Source: CAILUF01 sp964505265 (GTDB lineage Bacteria > Pseudomonadota > Alphaproteobacteria > Rickettsiales > UBA1997). Taken from it: 64,000 bases of DNA. This document shows, piece after piece, positions 33,604-41,999 of the stretch. Location: assembly GCA_964505265.1 (NCBI GenBank), contig CAZDGN010000004.1, forward strand, positions 1 to 64,000, given 5' to 3'. Both the position numbers and the translations under genes were made by a program. The notes beneath the pieces were generated by a model. That model searched no databases. It worked only from the letters and a program-made list of their open reading frames with translations, and was not told the origin of the DNA. Position 1 is the first letter of the stretch; the number at the start of each line of letters is the position of its first letter.

Positions 33604-34041
33604 TTAATAATCGTCTTGTCGTTGTAATCTTCTGGCTTCATCGCGTTTTTTAATAGTTTCGCGTTTGTCGTAAAGTTTTTTGCCCTTGCCGATGCCAATT
33701 AAAATTTTGGCGAAGTTTTTTTTGTTGAAATAAATTTTAATTGGAATAACGCTACAACCATCTTGCTCTATCTTGCCAATAATCTTATTTAGTTGCTTGT
33801 GGTGTAAAAGTAATTTGCGTTCGCGTTTTGGGAGGTGATTAAAACGATTGGCACCTTTAAATTCAGAGATATTAGCATTGATTAAAAAAAGCTCACGATT
33901 TTTTTCGGCAATGTAAGATTCATTTAGGCTGGCCTTGCCTTCACGTATGGATTTTACCTCGCTTCCAACTAAAATTAGACCCGCTTCAATTTCTTCGGTA
34001 ATTTGATAATTAAAATGTGCTTTTCGATTTAATATTTGCAT
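33604..34041 (-). CDS. smpB: SsrA-binding protein SmpB
   Basis: Binds tmRNA and brings it to stalled ribosomes for trans-translation. The family signature is clear: RKAHFNYQITEEIEAGLILVG then SEVKSIREGKASLNESYI, a central HKQLNKIIGKI strand and a basic C-terminal tail with KKLYDKRETIKKRD that inserts into the decoding centre. The length, 145 residues, is normal. First gene of the smpB-recG pair. The tmRNA gene itself was not found in the window. Confidence 0.95.
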   Translation of the reverse strand: MQILNRKAHFNYQITEEIEAGLILVGSEVKSIREGKASLNESYIAEKNRELFLINANISEFKGANRFNHLPKRERKLLLHHKQLNKIIGKIEQDGCSVIPIKIYFNKKNFAKILIGIGKGKKLYDKRETIKKRDEARRLQRQDDY

Positions 34042-34340
34042 AAATAATATTGTGGTTTGGTATTTATTATATTTTAGTAAATATATTTTTACTTTAAAAC
34101 CAAATTTATAAAAAAATAAAAACTTTAACTTGCAATTAAAACTTTTGTTAAGTAAAATTTTACAACTTCAAATTATAGCTTGTGACTAAATTTATATGAT
34201 TTTCACTGAAATTTGCTTGTTTAAACTGCTTTTAAAGCCATGATTTATATGGTTTTGGGGTTTAAAAAATCAAATTTGAATTTATCAATTAAATTATTTT
34301 CACTTTATTAAATTTATTTATTTTAAACTAAAAATTACTT
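34042..34340. other. divergent intergenic region between smpB and rpsF
   Basis: AT-rich DNA that must carry the promoters of smpB-recG (minus) and the ribosomal protein operon (plus). No unambiguous -35/-10 pair, hairpin or autoregulatory structure could be singled out by eye. Confidence 0.4.
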
Positions 34341-34748
34341 ATGTCTTTATACGAAACCGTATTTATTGTTAGACAAGATCTTACAGCTGAAGATGTTGAT
34401 GCACTTACCAATAAATTTACTAAAATTATCACTGATGGTAATGGTAAAGTCCAAAAAGAATATTGGGGGCTTCGCACTCTTTCTTATAAAATTAAAAAGA
34501 ATTCTCGCGGTCATTATGTAATGTTGAAAATTACCGCTGATTACCCTGCCGTTGCTGAACTTAAAAGAATTATGAGCTTCAATGAAGATGTGATTAGAAG
34601 CACAATTTACAGTGTAGAATCTCATGACAAAGAATCAGTTTTATTTGTTTCTAGCACTGCCAAAGATTTCAAAGCTGGTAAAGTTTCTGCCAAAAAAGAG
34701 CCTTCTAAACTTGACTTGGTTATTGAACAATTTCAATTTGATGCTTAA
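34341..34748 (+). CDS. rpsF: 30S ribosomal protein S6
   Basis: Small-subunit protein that pairs with S18 on the platform. The start LYETVFIVRQDLTAEDVDAL and the core YWGLRTLSYKIKKNSRGHYV are characteristic, followed by LKRIMSFNEDVIRSTIYSV. At 135 residues it has a lysine-rich C-terminal extension, common in Alphaproteobacteria. First gene of the rpsF-rpsR-rplI operon, with 22 bp to rpsR. Confidence 0.95.
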   Translation: MSLYETVFIVRQDLTAEDVDALTNKFTKIITDGNGKVQKEYWGLRTLSYKIKKNSRGHYVMLKITADYPAVAELKRIMSFNEDVIRSTIYSVESHDKESVLFVSSTAKDFKAGKVSAKKEPSKLDLVIEQFQFDA

Positions 34749-34770
34749 TTAACAACTAAAATTTTATCTT

Positions 34771-35076
34771 ATGATTAACAATATTGTCCCGCAAGTAAAT
34801 AACGAAAATGAAGAAAGTTTTGTCAAAGTTTCTTTAGTCAATCAAAGTGTTTTTATTCGCAAAAAAAAGACTTGCCCACTTCGTGATGTTGATATTTCAG
34901 AAATTAATTACAAAAATTTAAAACTTCTTAATAAATTTATTTCTGAAAGAGGCAAAATTATTCCAAGTAGAATTACTAATGTCGAGTTAAAAAAGCAAAA
35001 AGCTATCGCTAATGCAATTAAAAAAGCTCGCTTTCTAGCTTTGCTTTCACCAATAAAAAAAGATTCTAATTACTAA
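34771..35076 (+). CDS. rpsR: 30S ribosomal protein S18
   Basis: Small-subunit protein bound to S6. The core contains KKKTCPLRDVDISEINYKN, KLLNKFISERGKIIPSRIT and a KQKAIANAIKKARFLALLS helix, all diagnostic for S18. The N-terminal 28 residues form an acidic extension before the usual start of the conserved domain. Eleven bases separate it from rplI. Confidence 0.95.
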   Translation: MINNIVPQVNNENEESFVKVSLVNQSVFIRKKKTCPLRDVDISEINYKNLKLLNKFISERGKIIPSRITNVELKKQKAIANAIKKARFLALLSPIKKDSNY

Positions 35077-35087
35077 TTTTTAAAACA

Positions 35088-35681
35088 ATGAAACTAATTC
35101 TTATAGATAATTTACCAAAATTAGGCAAAATCGGCGATGTTGTAACTGTTAAAAATGGTTATGGCAAAAACTTCTTAGTTCCAAATAAAAAGGCAATTTG
35201 CTACACTGAGGAGAATTATAAATCTTTCGCTGAAAAAAAAGCTGAATTCGAAAAACAAAGTTCAGAAAAATTAGCCATTGCCAATAAGATTAAAGAATTA
35301 TTAGCTGGCAAAAATATCATTATTATCGAAAATGCTTCCGATGACGGCCGTCTTTATGGTTCTGTAAATTCATCGGTTATTGCTAACAAAATTAATGATG
35401 TTATCAACGAAAAACTAATCGATAAATCAGTGGTTTTCTTATCAAAACCAATCAAAGAAATCGGAATTTATGATTCAAAATTAAATTTACACTCTGATTT
35501 AATTCTTGATGTAAAACTTTTAGTTTCTAGAAGCGAATCTGAAGCTATGGTTCTATTAAATCCAAAAAAGAAATCTAAAAAAGAATCTGATGATCATGAA
35601 AATGAATCAACTTCACAAGAGGGTGTAGAAGAAGTTGTTGTCAAAGCCAAAAAACCAAGAAAGAAAAAATCTGAAGAATAA
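35088..35681 (+). CDS. rplI: 50S ribosomal protein L9
   Basis: Large-subunit protein with an N-terminal rRNA-binding domain (LILIDNLPKLGKIGDVVTVK, GYGKNFLVPNKKA), a connecting helix and a C-terminal domain (EIGIYDSKLNLHSDLILDVK). The last 45 residues are a charged Lys/Glu-rich tail beyond the usual L9 end, giving 197 residues instead of about 150. Last gene of the operon, followed by a strong terminator. Confidence 0.95.
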   Translation: MKLILIDNLPKLGKIGDVVTVKNGYGKNFLVPNKKAICYTEENYKSFAEKKAEFEKQSSEKLAIANKIKELLAGKNIIIIENASDDGRLYGSVNSSVIANKINDVINEKLIDKSVVFLSKPIKEIGIYDSKLNLHSDLILDVKLLVSRSESEAMVLLNPKKKSKKESDDHENESTSQEGVEEVVVKAKKPRKKKSEE

Positions 35682-35706
35682 ATTCATATAAAACTTAGAT
35701 TTAAGA

Positions 35707-35742
35707 AAATCCCTTTAATTTTATAATTAGAGGGATTTTTTT
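35707..35742 (+). terminator. Rho-independent terminator of rpsF-rpsR-rplI
   Basis: An 8-bp stem AAATCCCT / AGGGATTT with extra AATT pairing in the loop is followed by a run of T bases, 25 bp after the rplI stop. It is the clearest intrinsic terminator in the window. Confidence 0.85.
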
Positions 35743-35811
35743 TATCTATAATTTTACCAGCATCCTTAGAAATCTCGCTTTTTGGTTGTGTCATAGTAAA
35801 ATTCTCTTTGG

Positions 35812-35964
35812 CAAAATTAGCGGTGTCATCACCCCAGCTAGTTGCTCAATTGATAAAATTCCTAGGCTAAGAGAGGGTAAAATTCTTTTTGGCAAAATTA
35901 GCGGTGTCATCACCCTCCCCATCGCGGGAGGGTAAAATTTTCTGCAAAGAAAATTTTGGGAGGG
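35812..35964. repeat. 153-bp palindromic repeat, copy A
   Basis: Starts CAAAATTAGCGGTGTCATCACC, contains CCTAGG, a second GGCAAAATTAGCGGTGTCATCACC, the GC stem CCCTCCCCATCGCGGGAGGG, and an AT stem AAAATTTTCT / AGAAAATTTT, and ends GGGAGGG. It is almost identical to 36278-36430 in the same orientation. Confidence 0.85.
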
Positions 35965-36080
35965 TAATTGACATTTATCAAGGAAAATTTTGATGTTTTA
36001 TAATTATATTTTTTATAAAATTGAGTATTTTAATATATTTATTTTTCAAATTATTTGGGTTTTAATTATATGATTTCAGC

Positions 36081-36149
36081 CCCCTCCCAAAATTTTTTTG
36101 GTAAAAAAATTTTACCCTCTGAGCGAGGTGGAGGGTGATAAGTACCACC
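36081..36149. repeat. palindromic repeat copy, opposite orientation
   Basis: CCCCTCCC is followed by an AT stem AAAATTTTTTT / AAAAAAATTTT, then ACCCTC-TGAGCGAGGTG-GAGGGT and GTGATAAGTACCACC. This is the same modular plan in the orientation of the copy at 4466, with a third version of the AT stem. Confidence 0.7.
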
Positions 36150-36277
36150 TTAATTTTTAGTTAAAATTTAAAAAATTAATTTACTTTAAACTTTTTATAA
36201 CTTTTTAAAAATTAATTATTTTTTTAAAACTCGTTGCGATAACTTTACTTTGAAAATAAAATATATAATTTCATTGA

Positions 36278-36430
36278 CAAAATTAGCGGTGTCATCACCC
36301 CAGCTAGTTGCTCAATTGATAAAATTCCTAGGCTAAGAGAGGGTAAAATTCTTTTTGGCAAAATTAGCGGTGTTATCACCCTCCCCATCGCGGGAGGGTA
36401 AAATTTTCTGTAAGAAAATTTTGGGAGGGG
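36278..36430. repeat. 153-bp palindromic repeat, copy B
   Basis: Direct near-duplicate of 35812-35964; differences include C-to-T in the second GTGTCATC motif and a small change in the loop of the AT stem, where pairing is kept. The rest of 35743-36446 is AT-rich with no supported gene; the proB stop lies 16 bases beyond this repeat. Confidence 0.85.
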
Positions 36431-36446
36431 GGGGTTATAGTTTTTT

Positions 36447-37583
36447 TTACAAAATAAATAAATTATCGATGTGGATAAGTTCTTTTTTGGCTGATGTTCC
36501 GAGGATTTTTTTAATTTCGTTGGAGTTTTTTTGTAAAATTTGTTTAACTTCTTGACTGTTAAAATTAGCAATGCCACTACCAATATGTTGTCGTTTTTCG
36601 TCAAGAATAAAAATTGCTTCATTTTTGGCAAAACTACCGACTACATCTATTGCTCCAACTGGCAATAAACTTACTTTTTTGGTTAAAAGTTTTTCTTTGG
36701 CAAGTTCGTTAATCACTACCGAACCCTTGGCATTAACCAAACCAGCCAGCCAGTTTTTTTTGGACTCACTTATATGTTTTGAGGTTTTTGAAACCTTATC
36801 TTGCGGAGTAAAAATTGTGAATTTTTGTTTGCCTTTAACTAATTTCTGTAAAACATTTAAATCGGTGCCATTGGTGATAATACAATCGCTTTGCGATGAC
36901 ATTACCATTTTGCTTGCCATAATTTTGGTGATCATTCCGCCAGTTCCAACTTTAGATGAAGTGCCTTTTGCCATTTTCTCAATATCTTTACTAATTTTAT
37001 TGACGATGGCTATATGTTTGGCGTCTTTATAAATTTTGGGATTTTTATTGTAAAGACCATCAATATCTGAAAGTAATATTACTAAATCTGCTTTTATCAT
37101 TTGGGCAACTCGCGCTGAAAGCCGATCATTATCGCCAATTTTAATTTCATCGACGGCAACTGAGTCATTTTCGTTGATAATTGGAATGATATTATTTTTT
37201 AAAAGTTCTTCGCAAGTGTTTTTGCAATTTAAAAAATTCTTACGCAAATTGCAATCATTGGCAGTAAGAAGTATTTGTGCTACTTCATAATTATGCTTAT
37301 TAAAAATATTTTTATAAATTGACATTAATTCGATTTGCCCAACAGAAGCACAAGATTGTTTTTGTGGCAGGGTTAATTTTTTGTCAAGAAGCCTCAATTT
37401 TATTCTGCCAAGGGCAACCGCTCCAGAGGTGACGATAATTATTTTGCAATTATTTGACAAAATTTTACTAATATTTTCTGCCAAGTTTTCAATCCACTTA
37501 TAGCGGATTTGATTGTCATCAACTATTAATGATGACCCGATTTTTAAAATAATTTTGTGATACTTTTTATTATTAATTTCCAT
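36447..37583 (-). CDS. proB: glutamate 5-kinase
   Basis: First step of proline synthesis: ATP-dependent phosphorylation of glutamate. The amino-acid kinase domain is evident from KIILKIGSSLIVDD, IVTSGAVALGRIKL, PIINENDSVAVDEI, GDNDRLSARVAQMI and VGTGGMITKI. A C-terminal PUA domain (from about residue 275) follows with NAKGSVVINELAKEKL. The ATG at 37583-37581 follows the upstream lipoprotein stop by one base; a TTG at 37598 would overlap it and is less likely. proA is not in the window. Confidence 0.93.
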   Translation of the reverse strand: MEINNKKYHKIILKIGSSLIVDDNQIRYKWIENLAENISKILSNNCKIIIVTSGAVALGRIKLRLLDKKLTLPQKQSCASVGQIELMSIYKNIFNKHNYEVAQILLTANDCNLRKNFLNCKNTCEELLKNNIIPIINENDSVAVDEIKIGDNDRLSARVAQMIKADLVILLSDIDGLYNKNPKIYKDAKHIAIVNKISKDIEKMAKGTSSKVGTGGMITKIMASKMVMSSQSDCIITNGTDLNVLQKLVKGKQKFTIFTPQDKVSKTSKHISESKKNWLAGLVNAKGSVVINELAKEKLLTKKVSLLPVGAIDVVGSFAKNEAIFILDEKRQHIGSGIANFNSQEVKQILQKNSNEIKKILGTSAKKELIHIDNLFIL

Positions 37584-37584
37584 A

Positions 37585-38559
37585 TTATTTTTGTTCAATT
37601 ACAATTTCTTTTTTGGCATTTTCAATTTGTGCTTTATAAAGAAGGTTTTGTAGCAATGGCAGAGGATATGGTTTAAAATCCAAATCGCCTGAAATAATAT
37701 AAACCCCAACACTTCTATTTAGTTGATTTTCAACCTCATCATTGGCAATTATATCAGGAAAATCTTCGGATTCAATGCGTTCTTGAATGATATTTTCATC
37801 AACACCATTTTTGATTAAATAATTTTTTACTACAAAAATTCGATTTTTTACTAAGGCTAAATTATATTTTTCTTTTATGGCATTATCAGGATTACCAGTA
37901 ATAATTAGTCTAAATCTACCACCTTGGGACTTTAAGTAATCGACAATTTCAAGCATTTGTTTCTGCCCTTTTTCGTTTAGAATATAGTTTTCAGCATCAA
38001 AAATCACTTCAAATCTTGTAAATTCTGGCTCGACAATTTTAACTTCAGGCGTTTTATCTTTGGTAAGGTCGTTTAAAAAACTTTCCAATTCATCTACTAA
38101 TTTTACAAAATTAACTCGACAATTTGACAATTCATCGGATCGAAAAATTGCCTTAGATTCTTTGGAAACATAGCAATCGTAAAGATAAGATAAATGGGCC
38201 ATTTGAATTGGAAGTTGAAATATCAAGGTTTGATTATTAATCAAATTTTCTAACTTTTTTTGCATTAAAATAAATTCCGACATCCTTGTTAGCTCTCCCT
38301 TCCATGTAATTGGATTTTCTGGAGAATAGCTTTTGCCACCTTCAATATCTAGACCTTTTTTGGCAAAATATTCAGCGGTTTTTAAATCGTTAACACCAAC
38401 TAATCTGCGGGCAAAAGACAAATATTCAAGAGCTAAGAAAGCTTCGTAGCCCCCAGTTGATTTGAGCATTTGTTCTTTGCTACTTAAAAGCTGTAAATAG
38501 CTGATTTTAGCACAAGATCCTGCAAATAATAATGTGAGAATTATAATAAAATTTTTCAA
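37585..38559 (-). CDS. OmpA-like C-terminal domain lipoprotein
   Basis: The N-terminus is a lipoprotein-type signal (IIILTLLFAGSC, Cys at 16). Residues 20-175 are helical and unassigned. From about residue 185 there is an OmpA/MotB-type peptidoglycan-binding domain: FEVIFDAENYILNEKGQKQM, then LIITGNPDN and the YNLALVKNRIFVVKNYLI helix. The usual D and R ligands of the diaminopimelate pocket are not all obvious. It is likely an outer-membrane-anchored, wall-bound protein. It sits directly before proB with a one-base gap, probably sharing its transcript. Confidence 0.7.
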   Translation of the reverse strand: MKNFIIILTLLFAGSCAKISYLQLLSSKEQMLKSTGGYEAFLALEYLSFARRLVGVNDLKTAEYFAKKGLDIEGGKSYSPENPITWKGELTRMSEFILMQKKLENLINNQTLIFQLPIQMAHLSYLYDCYVSKESKAIFRSDELSNCRVNFVKLVDELESFLNDLTKDKTPEVKIVEPEFTRFEVIFDAENYILNEKGQKQMLEIVDYLKSQGGRFRLIITGNPDNAIKEKYNLALVKNRIFVVKNYLIKNGVDENIIQERIESEDFPDIIANDEVENQLNRSVGVYIISGDLDFKPYPLPLLQNLLYKAQIENAKKEIVIEQK

Positions 38560-38651
38560 TGAAAATTAAAATTATGAAATTTAAGGTAAAAGGTTTTCAA
38601 AATTAAATTAATTTACTAAAGTTAAATTCTAAAAACAACTTAAATAATAAT

Positions 38652-39263
38652 TTAATAAAATTCGACTACTCCGCTGGAAATATCATACATTGCTCCAACT
38701 AAAATGATTTTTTCTTCAGCGATTAATTCATTTATAATTGAGCTTTTTTCTCTAATTTGTTTCAATACATTTTTTACATTGGCTTTGGAAACAAAATCGT
38801 AATATTGAGATTGGTCCTCGTTTTTTTCTTGCCAATCTTTGTCAATTATCACACTGATTTTATCGAGTAGACCCGTCAAATGCCCCATTTTTAGGTGATT
38901 GCAGGCTCCTTTTATGGCGCCACATTCGGTATGACCCAGAACCACAACAATTTTGGCACCCGAAATTTTGCAGGCAAATTCCATACTACCAATAATGTCG
39001 TCATTTAAAATATTGCCGGCAATTCTACAAGAAAAAATATCTCCTAAGCCTTGGTCGAATATAAGTTCAGCTGATGTTCTAGAATCAATACAACTTAAAA
39101 TAAAAGCAAATGGATATTGTTCATCACTGGTTTCATTGACCTGCTGCAATAAATTTCGATTAAGTTTTAAATTAGTTACAAAGCGATTATTTCCGGCTTG
39201 AAGCATCTCTAAAGCTTTTTGTGGTGTAAGTTTGTCACGCATTATTTTTGTAAGTGTTACCAT
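38652..39263 (-). CDS. beta-class carbonic anhydrase
   Basis: Interconverts carbon dioxide and bicarbonate. Zinc ligands are visible: C58 and the D60-x-R62 dyad in CIDSRT, then H111 and C114 in GHTECGAIKGA. AGNNRF near residue 24 is also typical. The start overlaps the end of the SulP gene by seven bases (an internal ATG at 39242 is an alternative). Encoded with a SulP anion transporter, it probably works in bicarbonate supply or pH control. Confidence 0.93.
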   Translation of the reverse strand: MVTLTKIMRDKLTPQKALEMLQAGNNRFVTNLKLNRNLLQQVNETSDEQYPFAFILSCIDSRTSAELIFDQGLGDIFSCRIAGNILNDDIIGSMEFACKISGAKIVVVLGHTECGAIKGACNHLKMGHLTGLLDKISVIIDKDWQEKNEDQSQYYDFVSKANVKNVLKQIREKSSIINELIAEEKIILVGAMYDISSGVVEFY

Positions 39264-40765
39264 GTTTTTTTAATAGCTTTAAGTTGAAGTTGAATATTTC
39301 TAGATTTAGCATTTATCTCAAAATCCTTGATTATTTCATAAACATCATAATCAATAAAAACAGATTTTGAGCCATCAATCATTACCTCTGAATTATCGGG
39401 AATTGATTTAAGTAATTGCAAAATTTTTCCCTTGTTTAAAAACGAAACTTCTTGAGCCAAAGTGATAGTGAATTTGTTGCGATGATGCTTTTCGTTAACC
39501 TGCTCAAAGGCATTACGGAAATTATTGATCAATACAAAAATAATGGCCACAATCATTCCCAAAACTACTCCCTTTAATAAATCAAAAACCAACATACCAA
39601 ATATTGTTGCTAAAAAAGGGATAAATTGTTCGTTTCCAAGTTTCTTTACTTGCCATAAAACTTTAGGGTTTGCAAGTTTATAGCCAACAAAAAGCAAGAT
39701 GCAAGCAAGGCTGGCGAAGGGAATCATATTTAAAATTTTAGGAATAGAAACCGCACACATCAATAATAAAAATCCATGGAAAATTGCCGAATTTTTACTT
39801 TTTGCACCAAACGTATGATTGGCAGAGCTTCTAACAATTACCTGAGTAATGGGTAGTCCGCCAATCAAACCTGAAACTAAATTGCCGATTCCTTGAGCCT
39901 TTAACTCTTTATTGGTTGGGGTTATACGTTTTTGTGTGTCGAGCTTATCGATGGCTTCAACTGATAAAAGAGTTTCAATTGAAGAAACAATTGCCAAAAT
40001 TAATGCAAGAAAATAAATTTTTGGATTGTTAAGCATAGAAAAATCAGGAGTAGTGAAATTATTTAAAAAATCATCAAAGGATTTAGTTATAGGAATTTGT
40101 ACAATTTGATGATCGGCCAAATCATAAAAATTACTAATAATTATGCCAATCAAAACTACAACCAAAGGACCTTGAATGAATTTAAGCACACGGTGTTTTT
40201 GCATTAAATATTTATCCCAAATTACTAAAATAGTTAAAGAAATTATAGAGATTATTACGGCAAGTGGAGTAATATTGGCAAGAGTTTGTTTGAAGCTAAT
40301 AAAAATATTTTGGGTTAAAAATTCTTGGAAATCATTTGGGTTTTGATTGTCATAGCCAAGAGCATGAGGAATTTGTTTGATGATAATTATTAAGCCGATG
40401 CCAAATAACATTCCTTTAATTACCGAAGATGGAAAGTAATAAGCTATTGAACCGAGGCGAAAAACCCCCATCAAAAATTGCAATATTCCCGCAATACATA
40501 CCACCAGTAAAAAACCCTGATAAGAGCCAATTTCATTGATATTACTAAAAACTATGACTGCTAAACCAGCAGCTGGACCACTTACCCCAAGAGCGGATTT
40601 GCTTAAAAAACCAACCAAAATTCCGCCAACTACACCTGCTATAATGCCCGAAAATAAGGGAGCTCCAGAGGCAAGAGCAATGCCGAGGCATAGTGGCAGT
40701 GCCACGAAGAAAACCACGATACTGGCTGGAAAATCTGCTTTGAAATTATGTAAAAATTGTTTCAT
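39257..40765 (-). CDS. SulP family anion transporter (probable bicarbonate transporter)
   Basis: A polytopic inner-membrane protein of 502 residues. It has the SulP N-terminal signature (DFPASIVVFFVALPLCLGIA, ASGAPLFSGIIAGVVGG, GVSGPAAGLAVIV) and the conserved TLLSVEAID-x-N-like region with NLVSGLIGGLPIT. The C-terminus carries a shortened STAS-like part (SEVMIDGSKSVFIDYDVYEI). The downstream carbonic anhydrase gene overlaps by seven bases, a pairing that in other bacteria indicates bicarbonate rather than sulfate transport. Confidence 0.9.
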   Translation of the reverse strand: MKQFLHNFKADFPASIVVFFVALPLCLGIALASGAPLFSGIIAGVVGGILVGFLSKSALGVSGPAAGLAVIVFSNINEIGSYQGFLLVVCIAGILQFLMGVFRLGSIAYYFPSSVIKGMLFGIGLIIIIKQIPHALGYDNQNPNDFQEFLTQNIFISFKQTLANITPLAVIISIISLTILVIWDKYLMQKHRVLKFIQGPLVVVLIGIIISNFYDLADHQIVQIPITKSFDDFLNNFTTPDFSMLNNPKIYFLALILAIVSSIETLLSVEAIDKLDTQKRITPTNKELKAQGIGNLVSGLIGGLPITQVIVRSSANHTFGAKSKNSAIFHGFLLLMCAVSIPKILNMIPFASLACILLFVGYKLANPKVLWQVKKLGNEQFIPFLATIFGMLVFDLLKGVVLGMIVAIIFVLINNFRNAFEQVNEKHHRNKFTITLAQEVSFLNKGKILQLLKSIPDNSEVMIDGSKSVFIDYDVYEIIKDFEINAKSRNIQLQLKAIKKTW

Positions 40766-40801
40766 TGAATAAAAAAATAAGTTGCTAAAAAAATATAAAA
40801 A

Positions 40802-41107
40802 TTAGCAATTATTTGGGGGCGAGGTTGGAACTTCGTTAAAAAATTCTAAGGAAGAAATTAAATTAAAAAATTTAAAACTTTTGTGAATTAAGTTTGGGGA
40901 ATTAAAATCAAAAAAACTGGCTAAAATTTTTGAATTCTCTGATTTGGATTTAAGGGATTCTTCACTTTCAATTTCTGGCTCCATCTCGATATTAAAGGAA
41001 TATTTTTGATTAAAGTCGTTAGAAAATAATGATAATAAAATATTGTTGATAAAAAATATAAATAGGCTAAAAATAATAATGTTTTTAAAGAAATCTGAAA
41101 TTTTCAT
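40802..41107 (-). CDS. hypothetical single-pass membrane protein
   Basis: A 101-residue frame with one hydrophobic segment (IIIFSLFIFFINNILLSLF, residues 10-28) followed by an acidic, Ser/Phe-rich tail. No family is recognised. It is flanked by, and in the same direction as, the SulP and TauE-like genes but has separate gaps on either side. Real expression is uncertain. Confidence 0.4.
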   Translation of the reverse strand: MKISDFFKNIIIFSLFIFFINNILLSLFSNDFNQKYSFNIEMEPEIESEESLKSKSENSKILASFFDFNSPNLIHKSFKFFNLISSLEFFNEVPTSPPNNC

Positions 41108-41153
41108 TTAATTATTATTTATCAAAAAAAATTTTTAGTCAATTAAATTTTTA

Positions 41154-41867
41154 CTAAATTAATTTTGCAAAAAAATTTAGTGATGCCAAAAATGTGATGA
41201 TTGCAATTCCTTTTTTAAAATATTTATCAGAAATTTTACGATGAACTAGATGGCCAAGATAAATGGCAATGAAAACCGGAATTATACTCCAAAAAAAATC
41301 AGATATTATATATAATTTAGTTGGGTTAGATAATGAAATTTGTAAAAATCGTAAAATATTGCAACATAAAAAAAACATCGCCATAGTTGCTCTTAATGCT
41401 GATTTTGAAGAAAATTTATGATATAAAGCATTGACTACAAAAGGTCCGCCAACCCCAAATGCTCCTTGAATAAAAGTGCCAAGCATTAATATTTTTAAGT
41501 GTAAGATTTTTGGAAATTGATATTTTTCAAAAAAACTTAATTTTAACGAGAGTAATAAAAGAGTTGTGGCCAATAAAATCGTTAAAAAATTACTATTGGA
41601 GATAGAAAAAATAAAGGCTCCAAATATAGAAAAAATTATAGTTATTGGCATAATTTTTAAAAATATTTTTTTATCAAAATATTTGAAGCTGGTAATGACG
41701 ATATAAAGCGAAGAGAGTAAGCCTATATACAAGCCAGCAATTACCATAATTTTTAAATCCACAAAAAAACCTAAGAAAAAATAAGCGATTAAACCGCCCC
41801 CAAAGCCAAAAATACTCTCAAAAAAGAAACCGATTGAAAAAAATAAAGCAATTAAAATTGAAGTCAT
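41154..41867 (-). CDS. TauE/SafE family membrane permease
   Basis: A 237-residue polytopic protein. The first helix carries the FESIFGFGGGLIAYF glycine motif, and the second repeat begins with MLGTFIQGAFGVGGPFVVNA; the two-fold repeat with FGxGG motifs defines the TauE/SafE (sulfite exporter) family. About eight membrane segments are predicted. Family members move small anions such as sulfite or sulfoacetate, but the substrate here cannot be told. Divergent from the porin-like gene. Confidence 0.8.
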   Translation of the reverse strand: MTSILIALFFSIGFFFESIFGFGGGLIAYFFLGFFVDLKIMVIAGLYIGLLSSLYIVITSFKYFDKKIFLKIMPITIIFSIFGAFIFSISNSNFLTILLATTLLLLSLKLSFFEKYQFPKILHLKILMLGTFIQGAFGVGGPFVVNALYHKFSSKSALRATMAMFFLCCNILRFLQISLSNPTKLYIISDFFWSIIPVFIAIYLGHLVHRKISDKYFKKGIAIITFLASLNFFAKLI

Positions 41868-41999
41868 AATTTAATATAAGAATGGTTTAAAAATAGCATA
41901 ATTTAATTTAAAATATTTACAATAAATTAAATTGTTATTATAATTTAAGAAATTAAAATTTTTAAATTTTAAAATTATATTCAAATATAAAATCTAATA

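Noticed and set aside
36245..36631. 128-codon minus-strand frame
   Set aside because: It covers repeat copy B and runs antisense-free into the proB 3' end in another frame; composition follows the repeat and AT-rich DNA, with no recognisable protein features.
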